From: Brevinematales bacterium
GTDB lineage: Bacteria > Spirochaetota > Brevinematia > Brevinematales > Thermospiraceae
Reading direction: 5' to 3'
Length of the DNA: 64,000 nt
NCBI GenBank assembly: GCA_026417555.1
Contig: JAOADA010000002.1
Location: 172,244-236,243 of the forward strand
Shown here: positions 8,759 to 17,707 of the stretch, one piece after another
How the letters are laid out: every line of letters begins with the position of its first letter
Numbering within the stretch: the first letter of the stretch is position 1
Notes under the pieces: model-generated
Told to the model about the DNA's origin: nothing
Databases searched by the model: none
The model's input: the letters and a program-made list of their open reading frames with translations, nothing else
Position numbers and translations under genes: made by a program

Positions 8759-10297
8759 TTATTCCTCCCCGATACTCTTTGCCTCTTTTTTTGCCAGAAT
8801 ATGGAGAAGAGCCCCTAAAGCGACACTACTATCCCCTGTGGGAATAGTTTTGTGAATTAACGTGGTGAGCCCGTGTTTCTGGAGATGGTATTCCATGAGC
8901 TGGAGAAGGTGGGGGTGAATGAAAAGGTTGCCTGAAAGAGCCACCCGTTTTTCTTGATACTGATCAGCATAGGTTTTGACAAGTTTTGCGGTATTGCCAA
9001 AAAGAGAATGGATGGCCTGGTGGAGAATGGAGAGAGAATTCTTTCCTGAGGAAATGTCTGCGAGCACCTGCTTAAAAAGATCATACGTGTCCAGGTAGGT
9101 ATGAGTGTCCTCTTGAATGAGCCCCACATCATACAGAGGCTCCTCGTGAGAGAGGAAAAGCTCATCCAGACGCTTGTTGACCATGTCATACTCTTCTACC
9201 AGAGAACGATAATCCAAAAGCTCAAACAGAGCGATGAGAATATGTGTCATGCTTGAAGAGGAGATCACATTAATGATACGTTTATTGATAGCATTGATCA
9301 CATAACGAATCTCTTCTTTTTGACGCAATTGTTCCATGAAAGGAATATCCAGTTCATCAAGGTCTTTGGTAATCTCTCGGAGGACGGCAAGTGTGATACG
9401 CCATGGTTCAAGATAGGTTGAGGCATTTCCCGGTACAGGAATAGGCCGCCACGAAGCAAGGATGTTCACCTGTGACATGGTACCGTACACAATATCGCTT
9501 CCCTCGATGGTTCCGTGACTGGTGTGATCTTCCTCATCAAAGATGATACCCAAAAGAGGGGTACTTGAAAAGTGGTTGTCAAAAAGAACATTGGCAAAAT
9601 GGGCTTCGGTGTGGGTATAAGCACTTTTTTGTCCGTATTTTGAGAGATACGTATGGAGAAGAGATTCATGATAATACTCATGAAAGATAACCCCTTTGGT
9701 GATAAAGGCTTTTTTTTGATTTTCCATCCATTGGTGAGAGGCTTCAAGTTGTTGCCAATCGAGGAGTCGCCCAAAAACAGGGGAAAGATGGATGGCATCC
9801 CCTTCCAATACCGCCACACTGAGATTACTCTCACTTCCAAAGGCAATAAAGTCATAATTGTATTCTCCCTCAAGCTCAACAATTGTACCCTGAAAAGGCG
9901 TATAGGAGACGGGGTACCATCGATCCTGATAGAGGGTATAGTAACACGAGAGGTGATCATTCTCAAGTACTTCATCATATCCCTTTTTCGTACTTGGTGT
10001 CAGAAAAAGGAAAGAGCTATTTTGAGGAAGCTCCGGATAGTTAGCCAAAAGCTTTTGTGCTTTTTCTCTGTTGCTCCCGGAGAGAAGGATAACAGGAAGC
10101 AATTCTCCCTTTTTTCCCCAGGGCTCAGTTTTGGGGAGGGGAAGAAGAAGGCAAGGGGGAGGATCCTTTTTCTCAAAAGCAAAATATGAGAAAAGTTTTT
10201 CCTTGTCCAAAAAGAAAAGGCAAAAGTCTTTTGAAGAAGGGCTTGTTTCTACTTTGAAATTCCTTCCGGACGGGAATCGTAAGACAGGGGAAATCAT
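8759..10297 (-). CDS. HypF C-terminal (Kae1-like) carbamoyltransferase homologue
   Basis: A 512-residue protein whose residues from about 148 follow the C-terminal domain of HypF, the carbamoyltransferase that transfers carbamoyl from carbamoyl-AMP to HypE. Matching blocks: IAFGSESNLS with LSPVFGRL; metal-site HTEAH (His229, His233); GIIFDEEDHTSHGTIEGSD; VPGNAS with EPWR; and near the end VALSGNLF with GDSSVALGALLH. The acylphosphatase and zinc-finger parts of HypF are missing, and the N-terminal 145 residues are not recognisable as YrdC. No hydrogenase or hyp gene is nearby, so the acceptor is probably not HypE. ATG 10297 lies behind GGAGG and overlaps the upstream stop (ATGA). Confidence 0.75.
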   Translation of the reverse strand: MISPVLRFPSGRNFKVETSPSSKDFCLFFLDKEKLFSYFAFEKKDPPPCLLLPLPKTEPWGKKGELLPVILLSGSNREKAQKLLANYPELPQNSSFLFLTPSTKKGYDEVLENDHLSCYYTLYQDRWYPVSYTPFQGTIVELEGEYNYDFIAFGSESNLSVAVLEGDAIHLSPVFGRLLDWQQLEASHQWMENQKKAFITKGVIFHEYYHESLLHTYLSKYGQKSAYTHTEAHFANVLFDNHFSSTPLLGIIFDEEDHTSHGTIEGSDIVYGTMSQVNILASWRPIPVPGNASTYLEPWRITLAVLREITKDLDELDIPFMEQLRQKEEIRYVINAINKRIINVISSSSMTHILIALFELLDYRSLVEEYDMVNKRLDELFLSHEEPLYDVGLIQEDTHTYLDTYDLFKQVLADISSGKNSLSILHQAIHSLFGNTAKLVKTYADQYQEKRVALSGNLFIHPHLLQLMEYHLQKHGLTTLIHKTIPTGDSSVALGALLHILAKKEAKSIGEE

Positions 10298-11199
10298 AGA
10301 CTACCTCCTATGAGTGTGGCGCGCTCTTGATTGATGTACATGAGAAGCGAGGAAGGTTGAAGAGACACATGCCAAGTATTGAGATAAAAAATCTCTCCAT
10401 CAATATGGGTAACACATGGCTGGGAAGAGGACAAGGTGAGAGTGGAAAATCGTGTTTCATGAACAAAGGGAAGGGTAGTATGTCTGCCTTTGAGAGTGAG
10501 AAAAAGGTTTTTGATCCTTTTTGGAATGCCGACATTTTCTATCCAGCAAAGGTCAAGGAGACCATCAGTGATGATGGCGGATGGGGTGAGAGCAATGCCT
10601 CCTCCTGAGCTTTTGCCATTCCCTATAGAAAGGAGAAAGATTTTTTGAGGTGTTTTGTCAAGAATAATGTCATATCCGTGGTAAAAGAGGAGGTTTTTAA
10701 AAATGGGAGGGTAGTATCTCCATTTTCGAGGGACCCATTTCCATACTCGAAACTCTGATGCGACCAGGGCATCAAAACCAATTCCCATCGTATTAAAAAA
10801 ATATCGTTCATTACATTGTCCTACGTCGATAGCCACGCTCTCGTCTCGGAAGAAGTTTTCCCACTCTTTGGGATGAAACGTATGAGAAAAACCCAAACCG
10901 ATAGCCAGATCATTCCCCGTTCCAGAAGGTACCAGAGAAACACGGATATTTTTCCTTCCAACAAGGGGTTGGCACATCTCATTGAATGTTCCATCCCCTC
11001 CTATACAGACAAATTCTCGGTGTCCCTGGGTGTACGCTCTTTCGGCTAACACGGTAGCATGATTTTTTCCCTCCGTGGTTTGGAGAGTAATTTCATGGGG
11101 CTGGTATTTCTGTGATAGAAACTCAAGAAAACGAGTGAGAACACGTTGTGTTTTTCCCTCTCCAGCCACTGGGTTATAGATGACGCAGAGACGAGGCAC
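10294..11199 (-). CDS. Diacylglycerol kinase-like lipid kinase, first gene of operon
   Basis: A 301-residue DAGK-family lipid kinase. VIYNPVAGEGK opens the protein, IGGDGTFNEM is the nucleotide loop, PSGTGNDLA follows, then VAIDVG, and a late THIDGEIF matches the family's DGE motif. The start is taken as GTG 11199: it lies 5 nt behind AAGGAGG and about 20 nt after the predicted transcription start. The longer frame back to 11358 would begin upstream of the promoter. It resembles DagK/YegS more closely than the paralogue at 7799-8755 does. Confidence 0.87.
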   Translation of the reverse strand: MPRLCVIYNPVAGEGKTQRVLTRFLEFLSQKYQPHEITLQTTEGKNHATVLAERAYTQGHREFVCIGGDGTFNEMCQPLVGRKNIRVSLVPSGTGNDLAIGLGFSHTFHPKEWENFFRDESVAIDVGQCNERYFFNTMGIGFDALVASEFRVWKWVPRKWRYYPPIFKNLLFYHGYDIILDKTPQKIFLLSIGNGKSSGGGIALTPSAIITDGLLDLCWIENVGIPKRIKNLFLTLKGRHTTLPFVHETRFSTLTLSSSQPCVTHIDGEIFYLNTWHVSLQPSSLLMYINQERATLIGGSL

Positions 11200-11226
11200 A
11201 TCCCCCTCCTTTCTTTCGATGCTATC

Positions 11227-11254
11227 ATTGTAAAGCATTTTTTGAAAATCGCAA
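11227..11254 (-). promoter_or_regulatory. Promoter of the lipid-kinase/carbamoyltransferase operon
   Basis: TTGCGA (11249-11254), 16-nt spacer, TACAAT (11227-11232) on the minus strand. It shares the 142-bp divergent region with the promoter of the gene at 11342. Confidence 0.65.
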
Positions 11255-11288
11255 GTCCATGATGGTTTTTTCTCCACAGGAGAGGGAT

Positions 11289-11317
11289 TTGCAAAATATC
11301 CTGTTCTTCCGTACACT
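11289..11317 (+). promoter_or_regulatory. Promoter of the radical SAM/DUF2344 gene
   Basis: TTGCAA (11289-11294), 17-nt spacer, TACACT (11312-11317). Confidence 0.55.
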
Positions 11318-11341
11318 ATACTACCCTTTTCAGGAAGGCAC

Positions 11342-13843
11342 ATGAGAGAAACAGACATTCTTGAGGATAAGATTTTGCCCTTTGTGGAGAAACCCGCCCG
11401 TTATATAGGAGGGGAAATCCACAGTATCCAGAAATCTCACAGAGGAAAAACAACCCTTGCCCTGGTGTACCCTGATGTGTACGAAATTGGGATCTCTAAT
11501 CTTGGTATCCGTCTTCTTTATGATCTTGTAAACCGAGATGAAAGGTTTGTCTGTGAGAGGGCATACACTCCTTGGTTAGATATGGAAGAGAAACTTCGTT
11601 CTTATGGAGTGCCTCTCTATAGTCTAGAGAGCAAGACCCCTTTGCGAGATTTTGATGTGGTGGGGTTTAGTTTCCAGTATGAACTCCTCTATACAAATTT
11701 TTTGACGGTTCTTGACCTTAGCGGAATACCTTTCCTCTCATGTGAACGAACTGAAAAGGATCCACTTATTCTTGCTGGAGGGCCTATCACTGGGAATATT
11801 GAGCCTATCGCAGATTTTGTGGATGCAGTTTGTGTGGGGGATGGAGAATCGGTATTGCGAGAGATTCTTGCCGTGATTCATACCTCTCGCTCTCTCCCAA
11901 GAAAAAAACTTGTTGAGAGGCTTGCAGAGATTCCTGGTGTTTATGTGCCTTCTTTATATCCAGTCCAGATGGTGGGAGGGTATGCTATACCTGAGGGAAA
12001 GCCTGTTTACCTTCGTACGGAAGAAGATCTTGAGGGACTTCCCTTTGTGACTAAGCAAATTATTCCCCATTGTGAGGCTGTTCAGGATAGGGCTGTGGTA
12101 GAGGTGTCAAGGGGATGTACCCGGGGATGCCGTTTTTGCCAAGCGGGGATCCATTATCGACCTGTGAGGGAACGGGGTGTGGGAACGATCCTGAAACTGG
12201 CAAGAGAGGCGGTGCAGAATACAGGCTATCGTGAGTTTTCGTTGATCAGTCTTTCCATCAGCGATTATTCTCGTCTTTCACACCTTCTTCCTTTGCTTCA
12301 ACGGCAATTCTCTCCCCATGGGATTTCGTTCTCTCTTCCCAGCCTTCGTTTGGATAGTTTTACGCTTGATTTGGCTCAAAGTGTGCAAGAGATTCGAAAG
12401 TCTGGACTCACTTTTGCTGTAGAAGGAGCGACAGACGATATTCGAAAAGCTCTCAATAAGAATGTCACGGAAGAAGATCTCTGCGAGGTTATTGAGATCG
12501 CCCAGCGGTTTGGGTGGAGATCAGTGAAACTTTACTTCATGATAGGGCTTCCCTATACCACGCCAGAAGAAGAAGTGGAGGGTATACGACTTCTCCTTGA
12601 AAGACTGTCTCGAAGATTTCCGAAAATCACGTTGACAGCGAGTGTGGCTGTATTTATTCCAAAGCCTCATACTCCTTTTCAATGGGCAGGACAGATGAAC
12701 CCAGAAGAGGCCATGGGATACTTTCAGAGGTTGATAGCATACTTTCGACGAAACCCTCGTGTTCAGATCCGTTACAACCATCCCTCTCTGAGTTTTTTGG
12801 AGGGGGTGTTTTCTCGGGGAGATCGTCAGTTGGCAGCGGTGATATGGGAAGCCTGGAAGATGGGGGCACGTTTTGATAGTTGGAATGATCACCTGCGTCT
12901 TGATGTGTGGAAGACGGCTTTTGCTAAAGTGGGCATTGATCCCTGGCACTATCTCAAAGCTAAAAAAGAGACAGATGCCTTACCATGGCAGGTGATTCAC
13001 ACGGTGAGTTACGATTTTCTCCAAAGGGAGAATGCAAAAGCTGGCAAAAAAGAGGCTTCTGAAGATTGTAGGTCAAGATGTGCGAACCAGTGTGGCATAT
13101 GTGATTTTTCTGTTGTGAGACCACGAGAAGCAAAGGATTCCTCTGGAGATATTGATCCCTTTTTTCTCTCGAATGTCCAGATTGATAAAGATCCTGTGGG
13201 GATTCTTCGTTTTCGCTTGAGCAAGACAAAAGCCATGCGATACCTTTCCCCCACTGATCTGGAGGAGGTTTTGTCCCGTGCCGTGATACGTTCTAATCTT
13301 CCCGTCTCTTACACACGGGGCTTCAATCCCCATTTTCGTTTTGCGTTTCTTTGGGCATTGCCACTGGGGTTTGAGAGTCTTGATGAGGTGGGAGAAGTTC
13401 CGGTGTGGAAGCTTCTCTCCCCTCAAGAGTGGATGGAGGGATTCAATGCAAGCCTTCCGCAAGGGCTGTGTTTCACCTCTGTGAGACTTCTTCCTTTAGG
13501 AAAGAGATCCCTCAGTCGGGAGGCAAAGACACATCTCTGTGAGATAGGGATAGAGGCTTTTTCGCGTTTTGCCTCGGTGGGGGATATTCCTCCAGAGGCC
13601 ACCTTTGTCAAATCGACAAAATCTGGGGGAAAAACCCTTCTCTTGAGAGAGTATATTCATCATATAGAGACAGGGCCTTTCACAAAGGTTCAATGTGTCC
13701 TCACGGAGGGAGGGCTTCGGGTCCAGGATGTTCTCGAGGCAGTTACAGGAATAACAATGCCAGAACTCCTTCGGTACCATCCTTGTGTCTTGAGAAGGTT
13801 TGTGAAGCAAGGAGAAAAAGAGATCACCTTATTGGATGTGTAG
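11342..13843 (+). CDS. TIGR03960-type radical SAM protein fused to DUF2344
   Basis: An 833-residue fusion. Residues 1-200 resemble a B12-binding-like region (VYPDVYEIGISNLG). The radical SAM core has Cys259, Cys263 and Cys266 in GCTRGCRFC. From about residue 620 a DUF2344 (TIGR03936) domain begins with RFRLSKTKAMRYLSPTD. Such fusions occur in clostridia and spirochaetes, often near ribosomal or RNase genes; the substrate is unknown, and tRNA or rRNA modification is a common guess. A CxxxCxxC-rich stretch, CRSRCANQCGIC, just before DUF2344 could hold a second metal centre. ATG 11342 follows AGGAAGG. Confidence 0.88.
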   Translation: MRETDILEDKILPFVEKPARYIGGEIHSIQKSHRGKTTLALVYPDVYEIGISNLGIRLLYDLVNRDERFVCERAYTPWLDMEEKLRSYGVPLYSLESKTPLRDFDVVGFSFQYELLYTNFLTVLDLSGIPFLSCERTEKDPLILAGGPITGNIEPIADFVDAVCVGDGESVLREILAVIHTSRSLPRKKLVERLAEIPGVYVPSLYPVQMVGGYAIPEGKPVYLRTEEDLEGLPFVTKQIIPHCEAVQDRAVVEVSRGCTRGCRFCQAGIHYRPVRERGVGTILKLAREAVQNTGYREFSLISLSISDYSRLSHLLPLLQRQFSPHGISFSLPSLRLDSFTLDLAQSVQEIRKSGLTFAVEGATDDIRKALNKNVTEEDLCEVIEIAQRFGWRSVKLYFMIGLPYTTPEEEVEGIRLLLERLSRRFPKITLTASVAVFIPKPHTPFQWAGQMNPEEAMGYFQRLIAYFRRNPRVQIRYNHPSLSFLEGVFSRGDRQLAAVIWEAWKMGARFDSWNDHLRLDVWKTAFAKVGIDPWHYLKAKKETDALPWQVIHTVSYDFLQRENAKAGKKEASEDCRSRCANQCGICDFSVVRPREAKDSSGDIDPFFLSNVQIDKDPVGILRFRLSKTKAMRYLSPTDLEEVLSRAVIRSNLPVSYTRGFNPHFRFAFLWALPLGFESLDEVGEVPVWKLLSPQEWMEGFNASLPQGLCFTSVRLLPLGKRSLSREAKTHLCEIGIEAFSRFASVGDIPPEATFVKSTKSGGKTLLLREYIHHIETGPFTKVQCVLTEGGLRVQDVLEAVTGITMPELLRYHPCVLRRFVKQGEKEITLLDV

Positions 13844-13942
13844 GTCTTTGTGGGGAGGGTGGGCACAGGATTGTTTGCCATGAATGAGGAAGTCTCAAGA
13901 TTTTCCTTTTTTCTCCGACAATCAAAAAGATAGGAGGCTTTC

Positions 13943-15460
13943 ATGGCGCGATGGGTGTGGATCATCCTTGTTCCTCTTTTTGGATGGGGGGTGGCATTTC
14001 AACCCATAGAAGAGAAAAAATTTACTCTTGATACGTTGACGTGGTACAGCATAGACAACCTACAACTTGTTACCCAAAAAAATGGAGTAGTTTTCCGTCT
14101 TCTCGAGGAGAGACCTACCGCTGATCTCAGTGAAGATCTTCTCCTTGATTTTGAAAGCCGATCCCCTCTTTTGAAAAACTATCAGATCACCTATGAGAAC
14201 TATATTCCCAATCCCTTCCAAGTGCGCAGTGGAAAAATTAGTGCCAAGTTTTTTACCAAGAACCAGAGTCTTCGCTTGCTTCCCAAGAGTAGTGCCCTTT
14301 TTCGTCCCGGATCTATCCCAGGGAGCTTTACTATCGAGTTTTGGACGTATTTTTATCAGATTTACGAAGGTCAATCTATTGTAGAGTTTATTGGCAACAA
14401 TCTGGGGGATGAGAGTGACGAAAATTCGTATGGTTTTCGTATTGTGGTGAAAAAAAACCGTCTCACCTGTATTTTTGAGAATTTTTTCTGGGATGGGGAG
14501 GAGAGTTATTCTTTTGAGATTACGGAAGATCAGCCGCTTCTGTTGAACCGTTGGGAACATCATGCTGTCTCGTTTAATATCCTTGATGGAAAGCTTGTCA
14601 CCTGGAGAGGAGGGGTGGAACAAAACATTTTATGGGTAACCAAAAGCCGACGGCCTCGTTCCACTATCTTGATTCCCAAGATAAAAGAGGAGATCCATGC
14701 CTCGTTATCAATTGGGCAGGGCGGGTTTTTCTCAATGGATAATTTTGCTATTTTGCCAAGCTTCAAAGAACACTATGCCATTCAAAACTATCGACAAAAG
14801 CCTGCTGAGATGGTAAGCACTGTGTACAAAATGCCTTTCTTATTTGAGATAAAATCTTTGGATCTTTTGGCGAGGGTTCCTTCAGAGCCCTCTCTTGTAA
14901 AGGTGGCGTATCGATTATCCAATCAGCCATTTCCCCCATCGGACAAATCACTTCCGTGGGTGTATCTTCCAGCCAAAGCCCAAGAATTTCCCTCACATAT
15001 GGTCGTAGGGAAGTATATTCAGTTCAAGATTCAGTATTTTCCCTATGAGGAAAATGAAGAGAGTCCTCTCTTTTCTGGGTTGACTCTTCGCTATACGGTG
15101 TATGACAAACCTGTTACCCCTCTTCTTCTTGCTTCTGAAGCAGGCGATGGAAGTATTACTCTTTCATGGCTTCCTTCTCCTGAGGAGAATATCATAGGGT
15201 ATGAAATTTACTATGGGCACCGATCCCAGGAGTATATGGGAGAAGAAAGCAAAAATGGCAAATCCCCCGTTTTTGTTCCTTACAAGCAGGGTGGGAGATT
15301 AGAGGCTATAACCTATACCCTCGAAGGGCTCCAAAATGACCGTGCGTATTTTGTTTCTGTTCGCGCAGTTGATAAATGGGGACAAAAATCTGATTTTTCG
15401 CAAGAAATTGTTCTTTTTCCAAGCGATATCCATACTCGGCCACGTTATAGCGTGAAATAA
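13943..15460 (+). CDS. Exported protein with LamG-like and fibronectin type III-like domains
   Basis: A 505-residue secreted or periplasmic protein. A signal peptide covers residues 1-19 (cut after GVAF or nearby). Residues about 110-270 carry the pattern of a concanavalin A-like/LamG fold (SFTIEFWTYFYQI, LLNRWEHHAVSFN). Residues about 390-490 look like one Fn3 domain (ITLSWLPSPEENIIGYEIYY, ending RAVDKWG). It is preceded by AGGAGG and a 99-nt gap. Function unknown; carbohydrate or surface binding is inference. Confidence 0.75.
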   Translation: MARWVWIILVPLFGWGVAFQPIEEKKFTLDTLTWYSIDNLQLVTQKNGVVFRLLEERPTADLSEDLLLDFESRSPLLKNYQITYENYIPNPFQVRSGKISAKFFTKNQSLRLLPKSSALFRPGSIPGSFTIEFWTYFYQIYEGQSIVEFIGNNLGDESDENSYGFRIVVKKNRLTCIFENFFWDGEESYSFEITEDQPLLLNRWEHHAVSFNILDGKLVTWRGGVEQNILWVTKSRRPRSTILIPKIKEEIHASLSIGQGGFFSMDNFAILPSFKEHYAIQNYRQKPAEMVSTVYKMPFLFEIKSLDLLARVPSEPSLVKVAYRLSNQPFPPSDKSLPWVYLPAKAQEFPSHMVVGKYIQFKIQYFPYEENEESPLFSGLTLRYTVYDKPVTPLLLASEAGDGSITLSWLPSPEENIIGYEIYYGHRSQEYMGEESKNGKSPVFVPYKQGGRLEAITYTLEGLQNDRAYFVSVRAVDKWGQKSDFSQEIVLFPSDIHTRPRYSVK

Positions 15461-15584
15461 CAAAAAAGAAATAGGGCTTGTTTGTCTTGGGTCTTGAAAC
15501 ACCATGGAAGCGGGTTTGTTTCGAAAGAGAAAAAGGGAGAGAAGAGGAGTGGGAGATTTTTCTTCGAGAGAGAGGAAAGAAGGT

Positions 15585-17630
15585 TTATTTTTTCTTTTGT
15601 CGTTGTTCTTGAAGTTTCAAGGCGGTAGTGGCCATCCAGAGGGTAATATAGGCACGAAAAGCATCTTTGTTGTGGATTTTTTCGATGAATTTTTCTGTGC
15701 GCATGATGTTACTTACCTCGTGCTGGACTACATTGGCATCAATGTGTTTGAGAAAGCGCAGTCGGCTTAAGATTTTGCTGTGGACAAGGTCAAAGTTGTC
15801 TGTTTTGGCTTCGGCACTGAGGGTTTTGTTCCACTTGTCTCCAAGGCTTTTGAGTACTTCTTCTACTGGTTCTTTCCCTACCAGAGAATGAATGAGTTCT
15901 GAAAGAGATTCTTCATTCACTTTGGTGTTTTTGGTGGATTTTTCAACATCAGAAAGGGAGACATAACTCTCTTGTTTTTTGTCCTTTTTTTGTCTGTTTG
16001 TGGCAAGCCATTCGCTCATTTCCTTTTTTTCCGCAAGAGCTTTGGTGATCGCTTCATCCATTTTTCTTCCGAAGAGTCCAAAAAACCACTGGAAGGGTTT
16101 GACAAGGGCATTGAGGAAGAATTCTACGAGGTTGAAAGGCATGTTGTACTCTGCCAGTTTGACGAGGTCTTCGTAGGAGATGCGCAGAATTTCATCAAGT
16201 GGACGTCGGATGGGGTGGCTGATATCATCCATGTTTTCAAAAAAGCGGAGAGCCTCAGGTTTGATGGCAGCGTTTTTTTGAACATGATAATAGAGAAACT
16301 GAAAAAGAAGGGGGGTATTGTTGAGAAAATCGGCCAACATGTCGTTTTTCTCTTCGACAAGCTCTTGAAGATAGATCACGAAAAGCTCTTTGGTTTTCAT
16401 GAAGGGCATATGGAGAAAATCCGATGGTCTGTCTTCTGCCTGGCGCTCAAGGTTTTGTTTGATCTCAAGGGAAATACTGTCAAGAAGATCAAGAAAAATC
16501 CTGAGAAAATGGCTTCTATGGATGTATCTCACCTCCCCATTGAGTCGAAAGACAAAAATGGGAGGAGGAAGCCCTTCTTTTTCTGGTACCGTATAGGTGT
16601 CAAGAAATTCTTTGACAAGATCGATATAATCGTTTTCTTTGAAGGCTCTGAGAACAGAGCTTTTCTCTCGAAATCCCAAAACCTGGCGGTGAGAGAAGGG
16701 AACAGCATACCGCTCAAAAATTTGAAGAATGGCATGCAACGCTTGTTTGCGGAAATCCTCTTTTTTCTCAGCCTGTTTCCCCAAAAAGGTGAACGCCTGG
16801 AGAATCCATCCTATCTGAAAGAGAAGATTTTCCTTCTTGGGATCAACGCTTGTTATGAGCTGGTGACAAAAGGCCTGGAGAAGAGAGATATCCTTCTGAA
16901 GCCAGGTGAAAAACTGCTCCACATTCTCAATGGGTGGCATGGTGGCTTTGTGGATTTGACGCATCTTATTCACAAAGAGAGCAAACATATTGGGTTGACT
17001 TTGAAAAATTCTATCCAATCTCTCCCACGCGATTTTGGGTAACGAAGCAAAGTCCTCTGCGGGGACAACCATATCACTTTCATTGGGAAACTTCACTACC
17101 ACAATGAGGTCTGTTTGGTTTTTGAACTCTTCCACAAGGCCGCTTGAAAGGGTCTGGATATCGATCTCCCGTACATATTCAGAAGTTCGGACCTCTGGGG
17201 GAAGATTTTCCCGAGTTGGAAAAGGTTTGGGGTTGGAAACAGCAGGGAGGTAGAGGGAATTTCGAAGGTTGACGATGATCGGAATGATTTTGTTGGCAGG
17301 GTCTCGGGGATCCTGAAGTGTGAAACCTATCACCTTGCCATTTTCTTGAATCGGAGAGAGGTAAAGATTTTTGTAAAGGGTTTTGTATACCTCTTGGAGT
17401 GTGGCAAGCATCTGTTGTTCGTTCTGAAGGTTGCGATTGTTGATTTGTACGGCATAGGTATAAAGTTCTTTGTAAAAAGGTTTGAGAAGAATCTGTGAGG
17501 TGGTGTATTTTTCGGCATAACGGCAGATGCCCACAAAAAGGTCTACCTCATCTTTGCTTGAGATCCCCATACTATGGGCGAGTTCAATTTGTCTGGCTTC
17601 ATCAGCTCGAATCCACTCTGGAAATCGCAT
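15585..17630 (-). CDS. Large conserved-looking cytoplasmic protein of unknown function
   Basis: A 681-residue protein with no signal peptide and no recognised catalytic motif. It is strongly helical and charged. A Lys-rich linker around residues 540-570 precedes a C-terminal helical domain that ends in a Gln/Lys-rich tail. The long frame, its promoter and a ribosome site (AGAGG before ATG 17630) support a real gene. One amphipathic stretch near residues 505-520 (NALVKPFQWFFGLFG) might contact a membrane. I do not recognise the family. Confidence 0.75.
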   Translation of the reverse strand: MRFPEWIRADEARQIELAHSMGISSKDEVDLFVGICRYAEKYTTSQILLKPFYKELYTYAVQINNRNLQNEQQMLATLQEVYKTLYKNLYLSPIQENGKVIGFTLQDPRDPANKIIPIIVNLRNSLYLPAVSNPKPFPTRENLPPEVRTSEYVREIDIQTLSSGLVEEFKNQTDLIVVVKFPNESDMVVPAEDFASLPKIAWERLDRIFQSQPNMFALFVNKMRQIHKATMPPIENVEQFFTWLQKDISLLQAFCHQLITSVDPKKENLLFQIGWILQAFTFLGKQAEKKEDFRKQALHAILQIFERYAVPFSHRQVLGFREKSSVLRAFKENDYIDLVKEFLDTYTVPEKEGLPPPIFVFRLNGEVRYIHRSHFLRIFLDLLDSISLEIKQNLERQAEDRPSDFLHMPFMKTKELFVIYLQELVEEKNDMLADFLNNTPLLFQFLYYHVQKNAAIKPEALRFFENMDDISHPIRRPLDEILRISYEDLVKLAEYNMPFNLVEFFLNALVKPFQWFFGLFGRKMDEAITKALAEKKEMSEWLATNRQKKDKKQESYVSLSDVEKSTKNTKVNEESLSELIHSLVGKEPVEEVLKSLGDKWNKTLSAEAKTDNFDLVHSKILSRLRFLKHIDANVVQHEVSNIMRTEKFIEKIHNKDAFRAYITLWMATTALKLQEQRQKKK

Positions 17631-17656
17631 GTTTTGCCTCTTTTTCTCCTCGTATC

Positions 17657-17685
17657 ATATTACCACAAAAAAACTATTCTGTCAA
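17657..17685 (-). promoter_or_regulatory. Promoter of the 681-residue protein gene
   Basis: TTGACA (17680-17685), 17-nt spacer, TAATAT (17657-17662) on the minus strand. Confidence 0.75.
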
Positions 17686-17707
17686 CCTGACATATTGCAA
17701 GAAAACC

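Noticed and set aside
15972-17042. 356-codon plus-strand frame opposite the 681-residue gene
   Set aside because: It is an antisense shadow; the minus frame has the promoter and ribosome site.
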